From: CAYJPV01 sp964396055
GTDB taxonomy: Bacteria; Acidobacteriota; Vicinamibacteria; Vicinamibacterales; JAKQTR01
Assembly (NCBI GenBank): GCA_964396055.1
Contig: CAYNDV010000183.1
Span: 1-8,127, forward strand
DNA: 8,127 bases
Direction: 5' to 3'
Within the stretch, counting starts at the first letter, position 1, and each line of letters starts with the position of its first letter. The notes below the pieces were generated by a model. The model was not told the origin of the DNA and ran no database searches. It saw nothing but the letters and a program-made list of their open reading frames with translations. Of the stretch, positions 1 through 5,545 are shown in pieces. A program made the translations under genes and the position numbers.

Positions 1-236
1 GCGGCGCGCTGCCGGCGTTCGAGCCACACGCCCACGGGGATGATGAGCAGGCCCGCCACGAACAACCCGGGGCACACCAGGAAGAACAGCATGCCCATGT
101 AGGGGTTGCCGTGGTAGCCGAACACCTCGAACAGGAAGAACACGACGAACAGCACCGCGCCCGTCGTCGCGAGCGCGGCACCGAAAATGGTGACGCCGTT
201 GCGATAGAGGGAGAACCGGTCGGAAGGCGTAGTCAT
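1..236 (-). CDS. NapC/NirT-like membrane cytochrome c, N-terminal part (cut by window edge)
   Basis: Only the first 78 residues are inside the window; the gene continues past position 1. They begin MTTPSDRFSLYRNGVT and then show two hydrophobic segments (about residues 16-40 and 46-70) joined by a short FGYHGNPYMGM loop, ending in a basic ERRQRA stretch. This two-helix start with a Tyr/His/Asn/Pro loop is typical of membrane-anchored multihaem cytochromes annotated as NapC/NirT or cytochrome c3 in Acidobacteriota. No CXXCH motif is yet reached, so the haem count is unknown and the call rests on the anchor and on context. It is the third cytochrome gene of the operon, 33 bp after the cytochrome b stop. 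An AGGA Shine-Dalgarno sits 7 nt before the ATG. A membrane protein of another kind is possible, but the position next to b- and c-type cytochromes makes a quinone-linked electron carrier the best guess. Confidence 0.65.
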   Translation of the reverse strand, partial: MTTPSDRFSLYRNGVTIFGAALATTGAVLFVVFFLFEVFGYHGNPYMGMLFFLVCPGLFVAGLLIIPVGVWLERRQRA

Positions 237-269
237 GACGGTATCCTGCGCAGCCGGCGTGCGGCCGGC

Positions 270-1115
270 CTAGGTCAGCATCGCATACACGATCAGGGCG
301 ACCATCAGGAGGCCCAGGACGACGGCCACCGTGCCGGCGGTGCGTCCGAGACGATACACCCACGGCGGCGCCGCCTCGCAGGCCAGGTCGTCCACCCGGC
401 CCGACCGGACCAGGCGTTCGTACTCGTCGGGGCGCTCCTCTTCCATCTCCTTGACCGTCACGCGCCCGGTGAAGATGACGGAATCCATCGGGAACTTCTC
501 CGGCCGCAGGTGGCCGTTGAAGAAGTGCACCGTGAAGATGAAGCACACGGCCAGGAGCGCCTCTTCGCCGTGAATCACGGTCGCGATGTTGAAGATCCAG
601 CCGGGCAGCCAGCGCCCGAAGAACTCGGGGAACCAGAGCAGGAGTCCTGAGCCGCCGATGATGCCCATGCCCCAGAACACGGCCCAGTAGTCGAACTTCT
701 CCCAGTACGTGAAGTGGTCGAACTTCGGCTGCGGGCCGAGACCCACGAACCACCGCATGTGGGCGATCATCTCGAAGAGGTCCCGCGGCTGCGGCACCAT
801 CGACGAGGGCCCCCAGAGGATCGAGAGGTCCTTCACGACGAACAGCCGGTGCATCACGCGGCCCACATGGGTCGAGAAGACGCCGATCATCACCACCGCG
901 CAGAAGCGGTGGATGAGCCCGGCCGCCTCGAAGCCGCCGAAGAAGCGCGCCAGGGCGCCCGCCCATGCCTCGTGGCTGAACAGCAGGGGCAGCCCGGTCA
1001 GCGCCAGCCCAAGGAAGCTGAACATCAGCAGTCCGTGCAGCACGCGGTCCGCCCGGTCGAACCGGTGGAAGTGCGTGAAGGTGCGGGCCTCGCCCTCTGA
1101 TGCGTGCGGGGTCAT
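270..1115 (-). CDS. Membrane cytochrome b subunit (FdnI/HydC-like, b/b6 domain)
   Basis: This is an integral-membrane dihaem cytochrome b of 281 residues, of the kind that exchanges electrons between quinones and a periplasmic partner. The chosen ATG (1113-1115) overlaps the stop of the upstream cytochrome c gene as ATGA, and a perfect AGGAGG lies 6 nt before it; a longer start at 1178 would add 21 basic residues and lose this arrangement. Hydrophobic helices lie at about 27-45, 66-88, 145-165, 175-200 and 258-280. Candidate haem ligands are His27, His69, His182 and His197; the 15-residue spacing of the last pair (HGEEA...TVHFFNGH) resembles the ligand pair in the last core helix of formate dehydrogenase gamma subunits. 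A soluble loop rich in Trp and aromatic residues lies at 100-145. No dehydrogenase or hydrogenase catalytic gene is visible, so the neighbouring multihaem cytochrome is the likely partner. Confidence 0.85.
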   Translation of the reverse strand: MTPHASEGEARTFTHFHRFDRADRVLHGLLMFSFLGLALTGLPLLFSHEAWAGALARFFGGFEAAGLIHRFCAVVMIGVFSTHVGRVMHRLFVVKDLSILWGPSSMVPQPRDLFEMIAHMRWFVGLGPQPKFDHFTYWEKFDYWAVFWGMGIIGGSGLLLWFPEFFGRWLPGWIFNIATVIHGEEALLAVCFIFTVHFFNGHLRPEKFPMDSVIFTGRVTVKEMEEERPDEYERLVRSGRVDDLACEAAPPWVYRLGRTAGTVAVVLGLLMVALIVYAMLT

Positions 1116-2347
1116 GCGCGCCCTCCTGGCGTGCGGCGCCGCTCGGCGCGTTTCACCTGCAGCCCGCGTCCGAACCACAGCACCGTGTGCAGGCCGAAGA
1201 ACGAGAAGACCCCCACCAGCAGCAACTGCATGAACCGGGCGGTGTAGTAGAGGAGCGGGTTCCGCTCGCGGTTGTGCGGGTCGGCATGGGGATCGAAGCG
1301 CGCAAAGCCCTCGCTCGCACCCTCATGGCACGTCGCGCACGTCTTGACGAGGTTGGCGGGCGCGATGCTCGAACGCGGATCGGACTTCGGGTGAATGGCG
1401 TGCGCGCCGTGACAGCTGGCGCAGGACGCGACGCGGGTGAAGCCGAGGTTCGTCACCTGGCCGTGGAACGTGTCCTGGAAGGTCCGGGCCGACTGCTCGT
1501 GGCAGGTCCCGCATTCCTTGACCACCTCGAGACGCCAGGCCTCGACCTCCGCGCGCCGGATGTCGTGCGCGGTGTGGCAGTCGGTGCAGACCGGCGCCAG
1601 GGGACTGCCCTTCGCCACCAGGGTGCCGTGGATCCCCGAGGCGTACTCGCGCGCGATGCCTTCGTGGCAGCTGCCGCAGGTGGCGGGAATCGTCGTCCGG
1701 AAGACCTTGCTCGCCTCGTCCTTGCTCCGGCGGATGTCGTGGCTGTCGTGGCAGTCGTTGCAGGAGGGCGCGACGGTGAGCCCGCTCTTGAGCAGCGCCC
1801 GGCCGTGGATCGAATCGCGGAAGAGGTCGACGACGTTGCCGATGGCGATGTTCCCGCGCTTGATGATCTCTTCGTTGCCGTGGCAGCGCCCGCACGTCTC
1901 GATCAGCTTCATGTGGTGCGTGCGCGACTCGGGATCGGCCTTGGGCCTGATGTCGTGGGCGCCATGGCAGTCCGCGCACGACGCGGCCACCAGATTGCCC
2001 CCGCTGCGCCGCGAGACGGCGTGCACGCTGCGGTCGTAGGCCGTCACGGCGGGCTCGTGGCAGGTGGCACATTGCGCCGGCTGCAGTTTCTCCGCGTGGG
2101 GCCACTCAGCCGCCGTCGCGAGGTCCACGTGGCAGTCCACGCAGCTGAGGCCGGCTTGACCGTGGATGGACCCGGCGAACACGTCCGGCGACACGGCCAC
2201 CAGGCGCCCGTCGGCGCGCGCAGCCGCCGGATCGCTGTGACACATGAGGCAGTCGTCGTTGGTGGGCGGCTTCGGCGGGTCGCCGGGGGCCGCCGCGGCC
2301 GGCGCGGCCAGGCCCAGCGCCAGCACGAGCAGTGCGACACGATTCAT
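1112..2347 (-). CDS. 11-haem membrane-anchored cytochrome c (cytochrome c3-like)
   Basis: This 411-residue exported cytochrome has eleven CXXCH haem-binding motifs, starting at Cys33, 69, 93, 124, 152, 196, 224, 254, 279, 309 and 337. A Sec signal peptide (about 1-20, ending AAPAAAA) precedes them, and one C-terminal transmembrane helix (about 366-396) with a basic tail fixes the protein in the inner membrane, haem domain in the periplasm. The haem part is internally repetitive: the block CxDCHxxHDIR recurs at 124, 196 and 254, with a variant at 309, and distal SIHG/GIHG/TFHG histidines precede many motifs, so paired bis-His haems are likely. The start at 2347 is chosen because it begins the signal peptide and has AGGGG 7 nt upstream; a start at 2398 would add 17 residues before it. 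It is coupled by ATGA to the cytochrome b gene. The pair recalls Geobacter Cbc c+b modules, but orthology is not claimed. Confidence 0.92.
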   Translation of the reverse strand: MNRVALLVLALGLAAPAAAAPGDPPKPPTNDDCLMCHSDPAAARADGRLVAVSPDVFAGSIHGQAGLSCVDCHVDLATAAEWPHAEKLQPAQCATCHEPAVTAYDRSVHAVSRRSGGNLVAASCADCHGAHDIRPKADPESRTHHMKLIETCGRCHGNEEIIKRGNIAIGNVVDLFRDSIHGRALLKSGLTVAPSCNDCHDSHDIRRSKDEASKVFRTTIPATCGSCHEGIAREYASGIHGTLVAKGSPLAPVCTDCHTAHDIRRAEVEAWRLEVVKECGTCHEQSARTFQDTFHGQVTNLGFTRVASCASCHGAHAIHPKSDPRSSIAPANLVKTCATCHEGASEGFARFDPHADPHNRERNPLLYYTARFMQLLLVGVFSFFGLHTVLWFGRGLQVKRAERRRTPGGRA

Positions 2348-2476
2348 GAACAACCCCTGCCACGCGCGCGGGCCGTGCGCGAACCGGACGACGGCCACGC
2401 AGCCCCGCAGGACGCAGCGCTACACGATGCAACGCACAGTATGGATGAAAACGGTATCCCGGGGAAACCCGCGTCG

Positions 2477-2692
2477 TCAGATCTCGCGGTCGCGCGGCGG
2501 TTGTCCGACGCGCTCGTCGCGCGTCTCCCAGCGCTCGCAGTCGGCGCAGCGATCGAGGTCGCCGGCCGTCTCGGGGCGGCGCTCGATAAGGCAACTCCAC
2601 TGGGCCATCCACTGCTCCATCCACAGCGGCGCGGGCGTCGTGGGACGGAATTCGCTCCAGCGGCAGGTCCAGGGCATCCGTTCGGTTCTCAT
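2477..2692 (-). CDS. Small Trp/Cys-rich protein, possible metal-binding, at head of cytochrome operon
   Basis: I do not recognise a named family. The 71-residue product begins MRTERMPWTCRW and has six tryptophans (8, 12, 24, 28, 32, 55), including a regular WMEQWMAQW run, plus four cysteines at 10, 34, 49 and 52. The last two form CADCERWE, like half of a zinc or iron site. There is no signal peptide or membrane helix. The start is well supported: AGAGGAA lies at 2698-2704, five bases from the ATG. A longer frame from 2764 would read through an inverted repeat and add a low-complexity Ala/Pro stretch. It lies on the same strand as the cytochromes, 129 bp before the 11-haem gene, and nearest the presumed promoter, so it may be an assembly factor or redox-sensing accessory of the complex. 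That role is inference only. Confidence 0.7.
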   Translation of the reverse strand: MRTERMPWTCRWSEFRPTTPAPLWMEQWMAQWSCLIERRPETAGDLDRCADCERWETRDERVGQPPRDREI

Positions 2693-2730
2693 GGTCGTTC
2701 CTCTGGCTGGGATTCGGGGGGCTGGTGCCT

Positions 2731-2756
2731 CGGCGTGCCGCCATTCTGGCACGCCG
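2731..2756. promoter_or_regulatory. Strong hairpin in the leader of the cytochrome operon
   Basis: CGGCGTGCC and GGCACGCCG form a perfect 9-bp stem around an 8-nt loop. It ends about 27 bp before the Shine-Dalgarno of the 71-residue gene. There is no T tract on either strand, so it is not a classical intrinsic terminator; an mRNA-stability element or operator fits better. Confidence 0.4.
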
Positions 2757-2770
2757 GGGGCCACCCAGTC

Positions 2771-2786
2771 ATCGTTCGCAAACGAT
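2771..2786. promoter_or_regulatory. Perfect inverted repeat ATCGTT-N4-AACGAT
   Basis: The two 6-bp arms are perfect and surround CGCA, giving a 16-bp dyad of operator size. It lies 20-35 bp downstream of the presumed transcription start of the cytochrome operon, where a bound repressor would block transcription. It does not match the Fnr or Crp consensus. Binding by any factor is inference. Confidence 0.4.
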
Positions 2787-2813
2787 CCGCCGCTCGGGAG
2801 AGTCGCCCTGTGG

Positions 2814-2840
2814 ATTATGGGTCGGGAAGGAACAGGTCAA
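2814..2840 (-). promoter_or_regulatory. Candidate sigma-70-type promoter of the cytochrome operon
   Basis: Reading the minus strand, TTGACC (2840-2835, five of six matches to TTGACA) is followed after 15 bp by CATAAT (2819-2814, five of six matches to TATAAT). The spacer is shorter than the usual 17 bp. Transcription would begin near 2807 and give a leader of about 115 nt before the 71-residue gene. It is the best promoter-like match in a relatively AT-rich stretch upstream of the operon. Confidence 0.45.
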
Positions 2841-3137
2841 GCGGAACTGCACGACCGGCCGTTTCATGGGCTGACCGATCGCGGTGGGTATAAGAGGATT
2901 CCTATGCGCGAGCCTCCCGAGCGGCAAGATCGTTGCGTTCACAACCGTTCTTCCTAGACCACAGGCCAGAACACCGAAGGTTCTGAACCCATGCGCATGA
3001 CACTTAAGCAAGTCAGGTGCCATACAAATTCAGGCCTGTTTTGAGTGCTTCCCTCGCGGACCGGCGATGTCCCGGCAATTCACCGGTCATACCAGCGCCG
3101 GGTTGCCGAGATGCCGTCAGCGCCCGCCCGCGTCACG

Positions 3138-3386
3138 TCACGCCTGCCGCGGCAGCCGGCGCATCAGCACCCGGATCTCCGCGCCTTGTCGGACCTGCCC
3201 CGCCAGATAGCAGATATCGCTGCACTGCTGGGAAAAGTGGTACCCCAGCTCGGGTTCGCGGTCCGTGACGTCTTCCCACTCGTCGGGTAGCCCGACAATC
3301 GCGTTCGCCGCAGCCGCCAACTGGTCGGACCCGGCGCCGGGAAACCGTTTGTGGAGGACGGTCAGGACTTTCTCGCGGTCAATCAT
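3138..3386 (-). CDS. Conserved-looking small protein with CSDIC motif, unknown function
   Basis: I do not know a function for this 82-residue protein. It is probably soluble, with no signal peptide or membrane helix. The N-terminal part (MIDREKVLTVLHKRFPG) looks helical, and an Ala-rich helix runs to NAIVGLPDEWEDV. The C-terminal half holds GYHFSQQCSDICYLA, with Cys55 and Cys59 one helical turn apart, then a basic tail. The composition is that of a real folded protein rather than a GC-rich shadow frame, and the plus-strand frames over it are Arg/Pro-rich. The start is supported by GGAG 7 nt before the ATG. It lies 103 bp after the radical SAM gene on the same strand, so a shared transcript and functional link are plausible. 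The CxxxC pair might bind a metal or form a disulfide; that is only a guess. Confidence 0.72.
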   Translation of the reverse strand: MIDREKVLTVLHKRFPGAGSDQLAAAANAIVGLPDEWEDVTDREPELGYHFSQQCSDICYLAGQVRQGAEIRVLMRRLPRQA

Positions 3387-3399
3387 GCAGCGTCTCCGT

Positions 3400-3451
3400 C
3401 ACCTGGATGGGCCTCACGCAATCCAGGTGCCAACGCCGCACGCCTTGGCAC
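3400..3451. repeat. Two overlapping inverted repeats between the radical SAM and 82-residue genes
   Basis: CACCTGGAT (3400-3408) pairs perfectly with ATCCAGGTG (3421-3429) around a 12-nt loop. GTGCCAA (3427-3433) pairs perfectly with TTGGCAC (3445-3451) around an 11-nt loop. The stems share 3427-3429, so both cannot form in full at once. The first stem ends 2 nt from the GGAG of the 82-residue gene, so folding could affect its translation. Confidence 0.5.
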
Positions 3452-3489
3452 GGCCCAGAAGGGCCCGTTTCCGGCTCGCAGACGCCCCT

Positions 3490-4758
3490 TCAGGCGGGCC
3501 GCCCTGCGGAACCCGCCGCTCCGTCGCCGGTCACGCCGGGATCTCGTCGGGCCCGCGGCTGCCGCCGGTACGCAAACAGCGGCGCCGCCACCAGCCGCGC
3601 CGTGCGCCGATACGCCTCGTAGACCCAGAAACCCGCCGTCCGAGGCGCCAGCAACGCCGCATCGTCCGGGTTGACCACGATGCTGACCTCAATGTTCGGC
3701 GCAGCCCCGATGGGAATCCAGTTGCGGCGACAGGCCTCGTAGACGTGGGCCATCACCCGTCGCATGTCGGCGTAACCGGGCGACGGCCAGTCCTGCATGT
3801 CCGACCCGACCGTCGGGCGGAAGATGCACACCGTCGGGAACGCCCCGAGCCCGGCGATGTAGTCGATGGCGCGCAGCGTGTCGTCGATCGGTTCGACGCC
3901 GGCGATGATCTCGCCCGAGACCGCGCCGCGCGGCATCCGCCGGGCGCAGTACTCCATCGCGTCGAAGAACAGCCGCTGGCTCAGCATCCGTTCCTTGCCG
4001 GGGCAGATCTTCGCGAACCACTCGGGGCTCCAGAACTCGACGCAGAACGACAGGTGGTCCACGCCCAGGTCGATCAGCCGGTCGTAGCGCGTGAAGTCCT
4101 TCTCGGGGGCCAGCTGCACCCCGACCAGCAGACCGACGTCCTCCTTGATCGCGCGAACGTAGGGCTCGGTGAACTGAATCCCGCGGGTGCCCTGAAACCC
4201 GCCGTTGAAGTGGATGAAGGTCACCCCCGACTCGTCGCGGGCGGCCCGGGCCGTCTCCACGACATCCGACACGGCCTTGTCGGCCGCTTCGCTCTCGCCG
4301 ACGTTCTGGCCCGTGGTGCAGAACCGGCAGTTCAACGCCGGGTCGTAGTTCCAGAATGTGCACACCATGTTCACGTAGACGCCGAGATACGTGCCCTGGA
4401 GCACCCCGATGTGGTTCATCGGGATGTCGCGTGACGTGCGCCGGGCATACCACGCCGGTTCCCGCGGCAACCGCACGGGGTAGGTCAGCCCCTCTGCGTC
4501 ATGGACGACGGCGTACCCGTCCCCCGGTGAGCCGCAGAGCCGGTACGGCGAGGCCTGCGCGAAGGTCTCGACCACCGGCACGTTGACCCACACCTCCCGC
4601 TTCAGCCAGGAGTCGGTCGGCAGTACCATCTCGAGGCCCGAGCCCAGGCCGGCGCGGGTCCGCGAAATGCCCCGGGCCCCGTCCAGCGGCACATCGTCGG
4701 GCACACGCAGGCCCCGGCACATCAGGTCGATCTCGAGTTCGCACGCGTTCAGGCGCAT
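3490..4758 (-). CDS. Radical-SAM-like enzyme with atypical CX10CX2C cluster motif
   Basis: This soluble protein of 422 residues probably uses a [4Fe-4S] cluster and S-adenosylmethionine. The likely cluster cysteines are Cys133, Cys144 and Cys147 in MVCTFWNYDPALNCRFCTTG. The CRFC half is canonical, but ten residues instead of three separate the first cysteine from the second. Radical-SAM-like barrel features follow: HFNGGFQG (183-190) at the usual place of the GGE motif, then EIIAGVEPIDDTLRAI (283-298). Residues 1-115 form a separate N-terminal region, and the last 30 are Arg/Ala-rich. The start at 4758 is chosen because a perfect TATAAT lies 6 nt upstream and no Shine-Dalgarno is present; a longer frame to 4896 would cross the palindrome cluster. 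Substrate is unknown. The 82-residue gene follows on the same strand, and a NosL-like gene diverges from it. Confidence 0.78.
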   Translation of the reverse strand: MRLNACELEIDLMCRGLRVPDDVPLDGARGISRTRAGLGSGLEMVLPTDSWLKREVWVNVPVVETFAQASPYRLCGSPGDGYAVVHDAEGLTYPVRLPREPAWYARRTSRDIPMNHIGVLQGTYLGVYVNMVCTFWNYDPALNCRFCTTGQNVGESEAADKAVSDVVETARAARDESGVTFIHFNGGFQGTRGIQFTEPYVRAIKEDVGLLVGVQLAPEKDFTRYDRLIDLGVDHLSFCVEFWSPEWFAKICPGKERMLSQRLFFDAMEYCARRMPRGAVSGEIIAGVEPIDDTLRAIDYIAGLGAFPTVCIFRPTVGSDMQDWPSPGYADMRRVMAHVYEACRRNWIPIGAAPNIEVSIVVNPDDAALLAPRTAGFWVYEAYRRTARLVAAPLFAYRRQPRARRDPGVTGDGAAGSAGRPA

Positions 4759-4764
4759 GGCGGC

Positions 4765-4770
4765 ATTATA
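4765..4770 (-). promoter_or_regulatory. Perfect -10 box (TATAAT) giving a probable leaderless mRNA
   Basis: TATAAT on the minus strand ends 6 nt before the ATG of the radical SAM gene. With the usual -7 position for its last base, transcription would start at 4758, the A of the ATG. No Shine-Dalgarno is present between them. The -35 region is weak (AGGACC at an 18-bp spacing). Confidence 0.6.
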
Positions 4771-4795
4771 GGCCCACCGCCCTTCGTCGGTCCTC

Positions 4796-4847
4796 AGACC
4801 TGGTCTCCAGACCGGGTGTCCGGCGCGGGTCTCTCGACCCGGTCTGG
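4796..4847. promoter_or_regulatory. Cluster of GGTCT/AGACC half-sites with an 11-bp inverted repeat
   Basis: Five copies of one 5-mer in either orientation lie within 50 bp: AGACC at 4796 and 4809, GGTCT at 4802, 4828 and 4841. The first three form two nested dyads, AGACC-T-GGTCT and GGTCT-CC-AGACC. CCAGACCGGGT (4807-4817) also pairs perfectly with ACCCGGTCTGG (4837-4847) around 19 nt. It sits between the divergent radical SAM and NosL-like genes, upstream of both, which suggests a shared operator or a palindromic repeat element. Confidence 0.5.
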
Positions 4848-4937
4848 GGGTCAGATCGGCGAGGTCTTGCGCCGGAACGCCCGGACGGGCCACCATAGGC
4901 GCGTTCGGTGAAGCGTTCCGCTCCCGGAGCCTCTGCC

Positions 4938-5542
4938 ATGCGACGTGCTGTCGTCCTGCTCTGCCTGACCGCCCTGGCTGGATGCGCCAGCGGTCCGCCG
5001 CCGCCGGCGGCCTTCACCCCCGGTGCGGTGGTCTGCGGCCACTGCAAGATGGTCATCGTCGACCAGTCCCTGGCAGCGCAGATCGTCGCCGACGGTGCCG
5101 CGCCGATGTTCTTCAACGACATCGGGTGCATGATCGAGCACCTGTCCCGGGACACCCGCGTCCGGCCGGGGGAAATCGCGTATGTCGCCGATCATCTGAC
5201 CGGCGAATGGGTGCGCGCCGTGGACGCGCTCTATACCCGCAACCTGCGCGTCACGACGCCGATGGGTTCACACCTCATCGCCCACGCGAACGCCGCCAAC
5301 CAGGCCGAGGACCCCGCCGCCCGCACCGGCGCCCGGGTCACCGTCCGGGACCTGCTNNNNNNNNNNNNNNNNNNNNNNNNNNNNNNNNNNNNNNNNNNNN
5401 NNNNNNNNNNNNNNNNNNNNNNNNNNNNNNNNNNNNNNNNNNNNNNNNNNNNNNNNAGGCCGAGGACCCCGCCGCCCGCACCGGCGCCCGGGTCACCGTC
5501 CGGGACCTGCTCCCGCTCGACATCCCGGACGGGACGCGGTAG
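4938..5542 (+). CDS. NosL-like lipoprotein, interrupted by an assembly gap
   Basis: The family includes NosL, a periplasmic copper-binding lipoprotein that serves nitrous oxide reductase. The product starts with a lipoprotein signal (MRRAVVLLCLTALAGC, lipid-anchored Cys16), then a Pro-rich linker and CGHCKMVI with Cys33, Cys36 and Met38 as likely metal ligands, followed by FFNDIGCMIEHL (58-69), as in NosL proteins. The ATG at 4938 has GGAG 8 nt upstream; a GTG at 4908 would put ten residues before the signal. The 100 Ns and one copy of the duplicated 55 bases add 155 nt, not a multiple of three. Removing them joins 5356 to 5512 and gives 149 residues ending in DLLPLDIPDGTR before TAG at 5540. 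No nosZ or other nos gene is in the window, so copper delivery to N2O reductase is unproven. Confidence 0.82.
5302..5356. repeat. Left copy of a 55-base overlap at a scaffold gap
   Basis: These 55 bases are identical, base for base, to 5457-5511. They run exactly to the first N. The pattern fits two contigs that overlap by one assembler word and were scaffolded without merging, not a biological duplication. Confidence 0.9.
5357..5456. other. Scaffold gap of exactly 100 Ns
   Basis: The round length of 100 is a common placeholder for a gap of unknown size. The flanks overlap by 55 identical bases, so the real gap is probably negative and no sequence is missing. Confidence 0.95.
5457..5511. repeat. 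Right copy of the 55-base overlap at the scaffold gap
   Basis: This copy begins directly after the last N and matches 5302-5356 exactly. Merging the two copies restores an uninterrupted NosL-like reading frame. Confidence 0.9.
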
Positions 5543-5545
5543 GGC

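Larger units (their letters stand above)
2693..3137. other. Intergenic region without a convincing gene
   Basis: This 445-bp stretch lies between the 82-residue gene and the cytochrome operon. It holds the presumed operon promoter (2814-2840), two inverted repeats (2731-2756, 2771-2786) and a small hairpin, CAGAAC/GTTCTG around a 7-nt loop (2967-2985). Open frames here lack a ribosome site and look like chance. Positions 2941-3060 are about 52% GC by direct count, clearly lower than the flanking genes. No tRNA cloverleaf, tandem repeat or transposon end was recognised; a small RNA or a decayed gene cannot be excluded. Confidence 0.6.

Noticed and set aside
1116..1178. Upstream start for the cytochrome b gene (21 extra residues)
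   Set aside because: The extra part is Arg/Ala-rich and overlaps the cytochrome c C terminus; the ATGA overlap with a perfect AGGAGG supports the start at 1115.
2731..2756. Intrinsic terminator at the 9-bp hairpin
   Set aside because: No T tract follows on either strand, and on the minus strand it lies just before the first gene of the operon.
1100..2893. 597-codon plus-strand open frame opposite the cytochrome genes
   Set aside because: It is Arg/Ala/Val/His-rich with no recognisable domain. The opposite strand encodes eleven CXXCH motifs and a signal peptide, so this is a GC-rich shadow frame.
2769..3023. 84-codon minus-strand frame in the spacer
   Set aside because: It contains the probable promoter, lacks a ribosome site and shows no recognisable domain.
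3265..4434. 389-codon plus-strand frame opposite the radical SAM gene
   Set aside because: Low-complexity Arg/Pro/His composition and no ribosome site; the minus frame has radical-SAM-like motifs.
5302..5511. 55-base direct repeat as a biological duplication or attachment site
   Set aside because: Both copies end exactly at the N run, and merging them gives an intact gene, so an assembly overlap is the simpler explanation.
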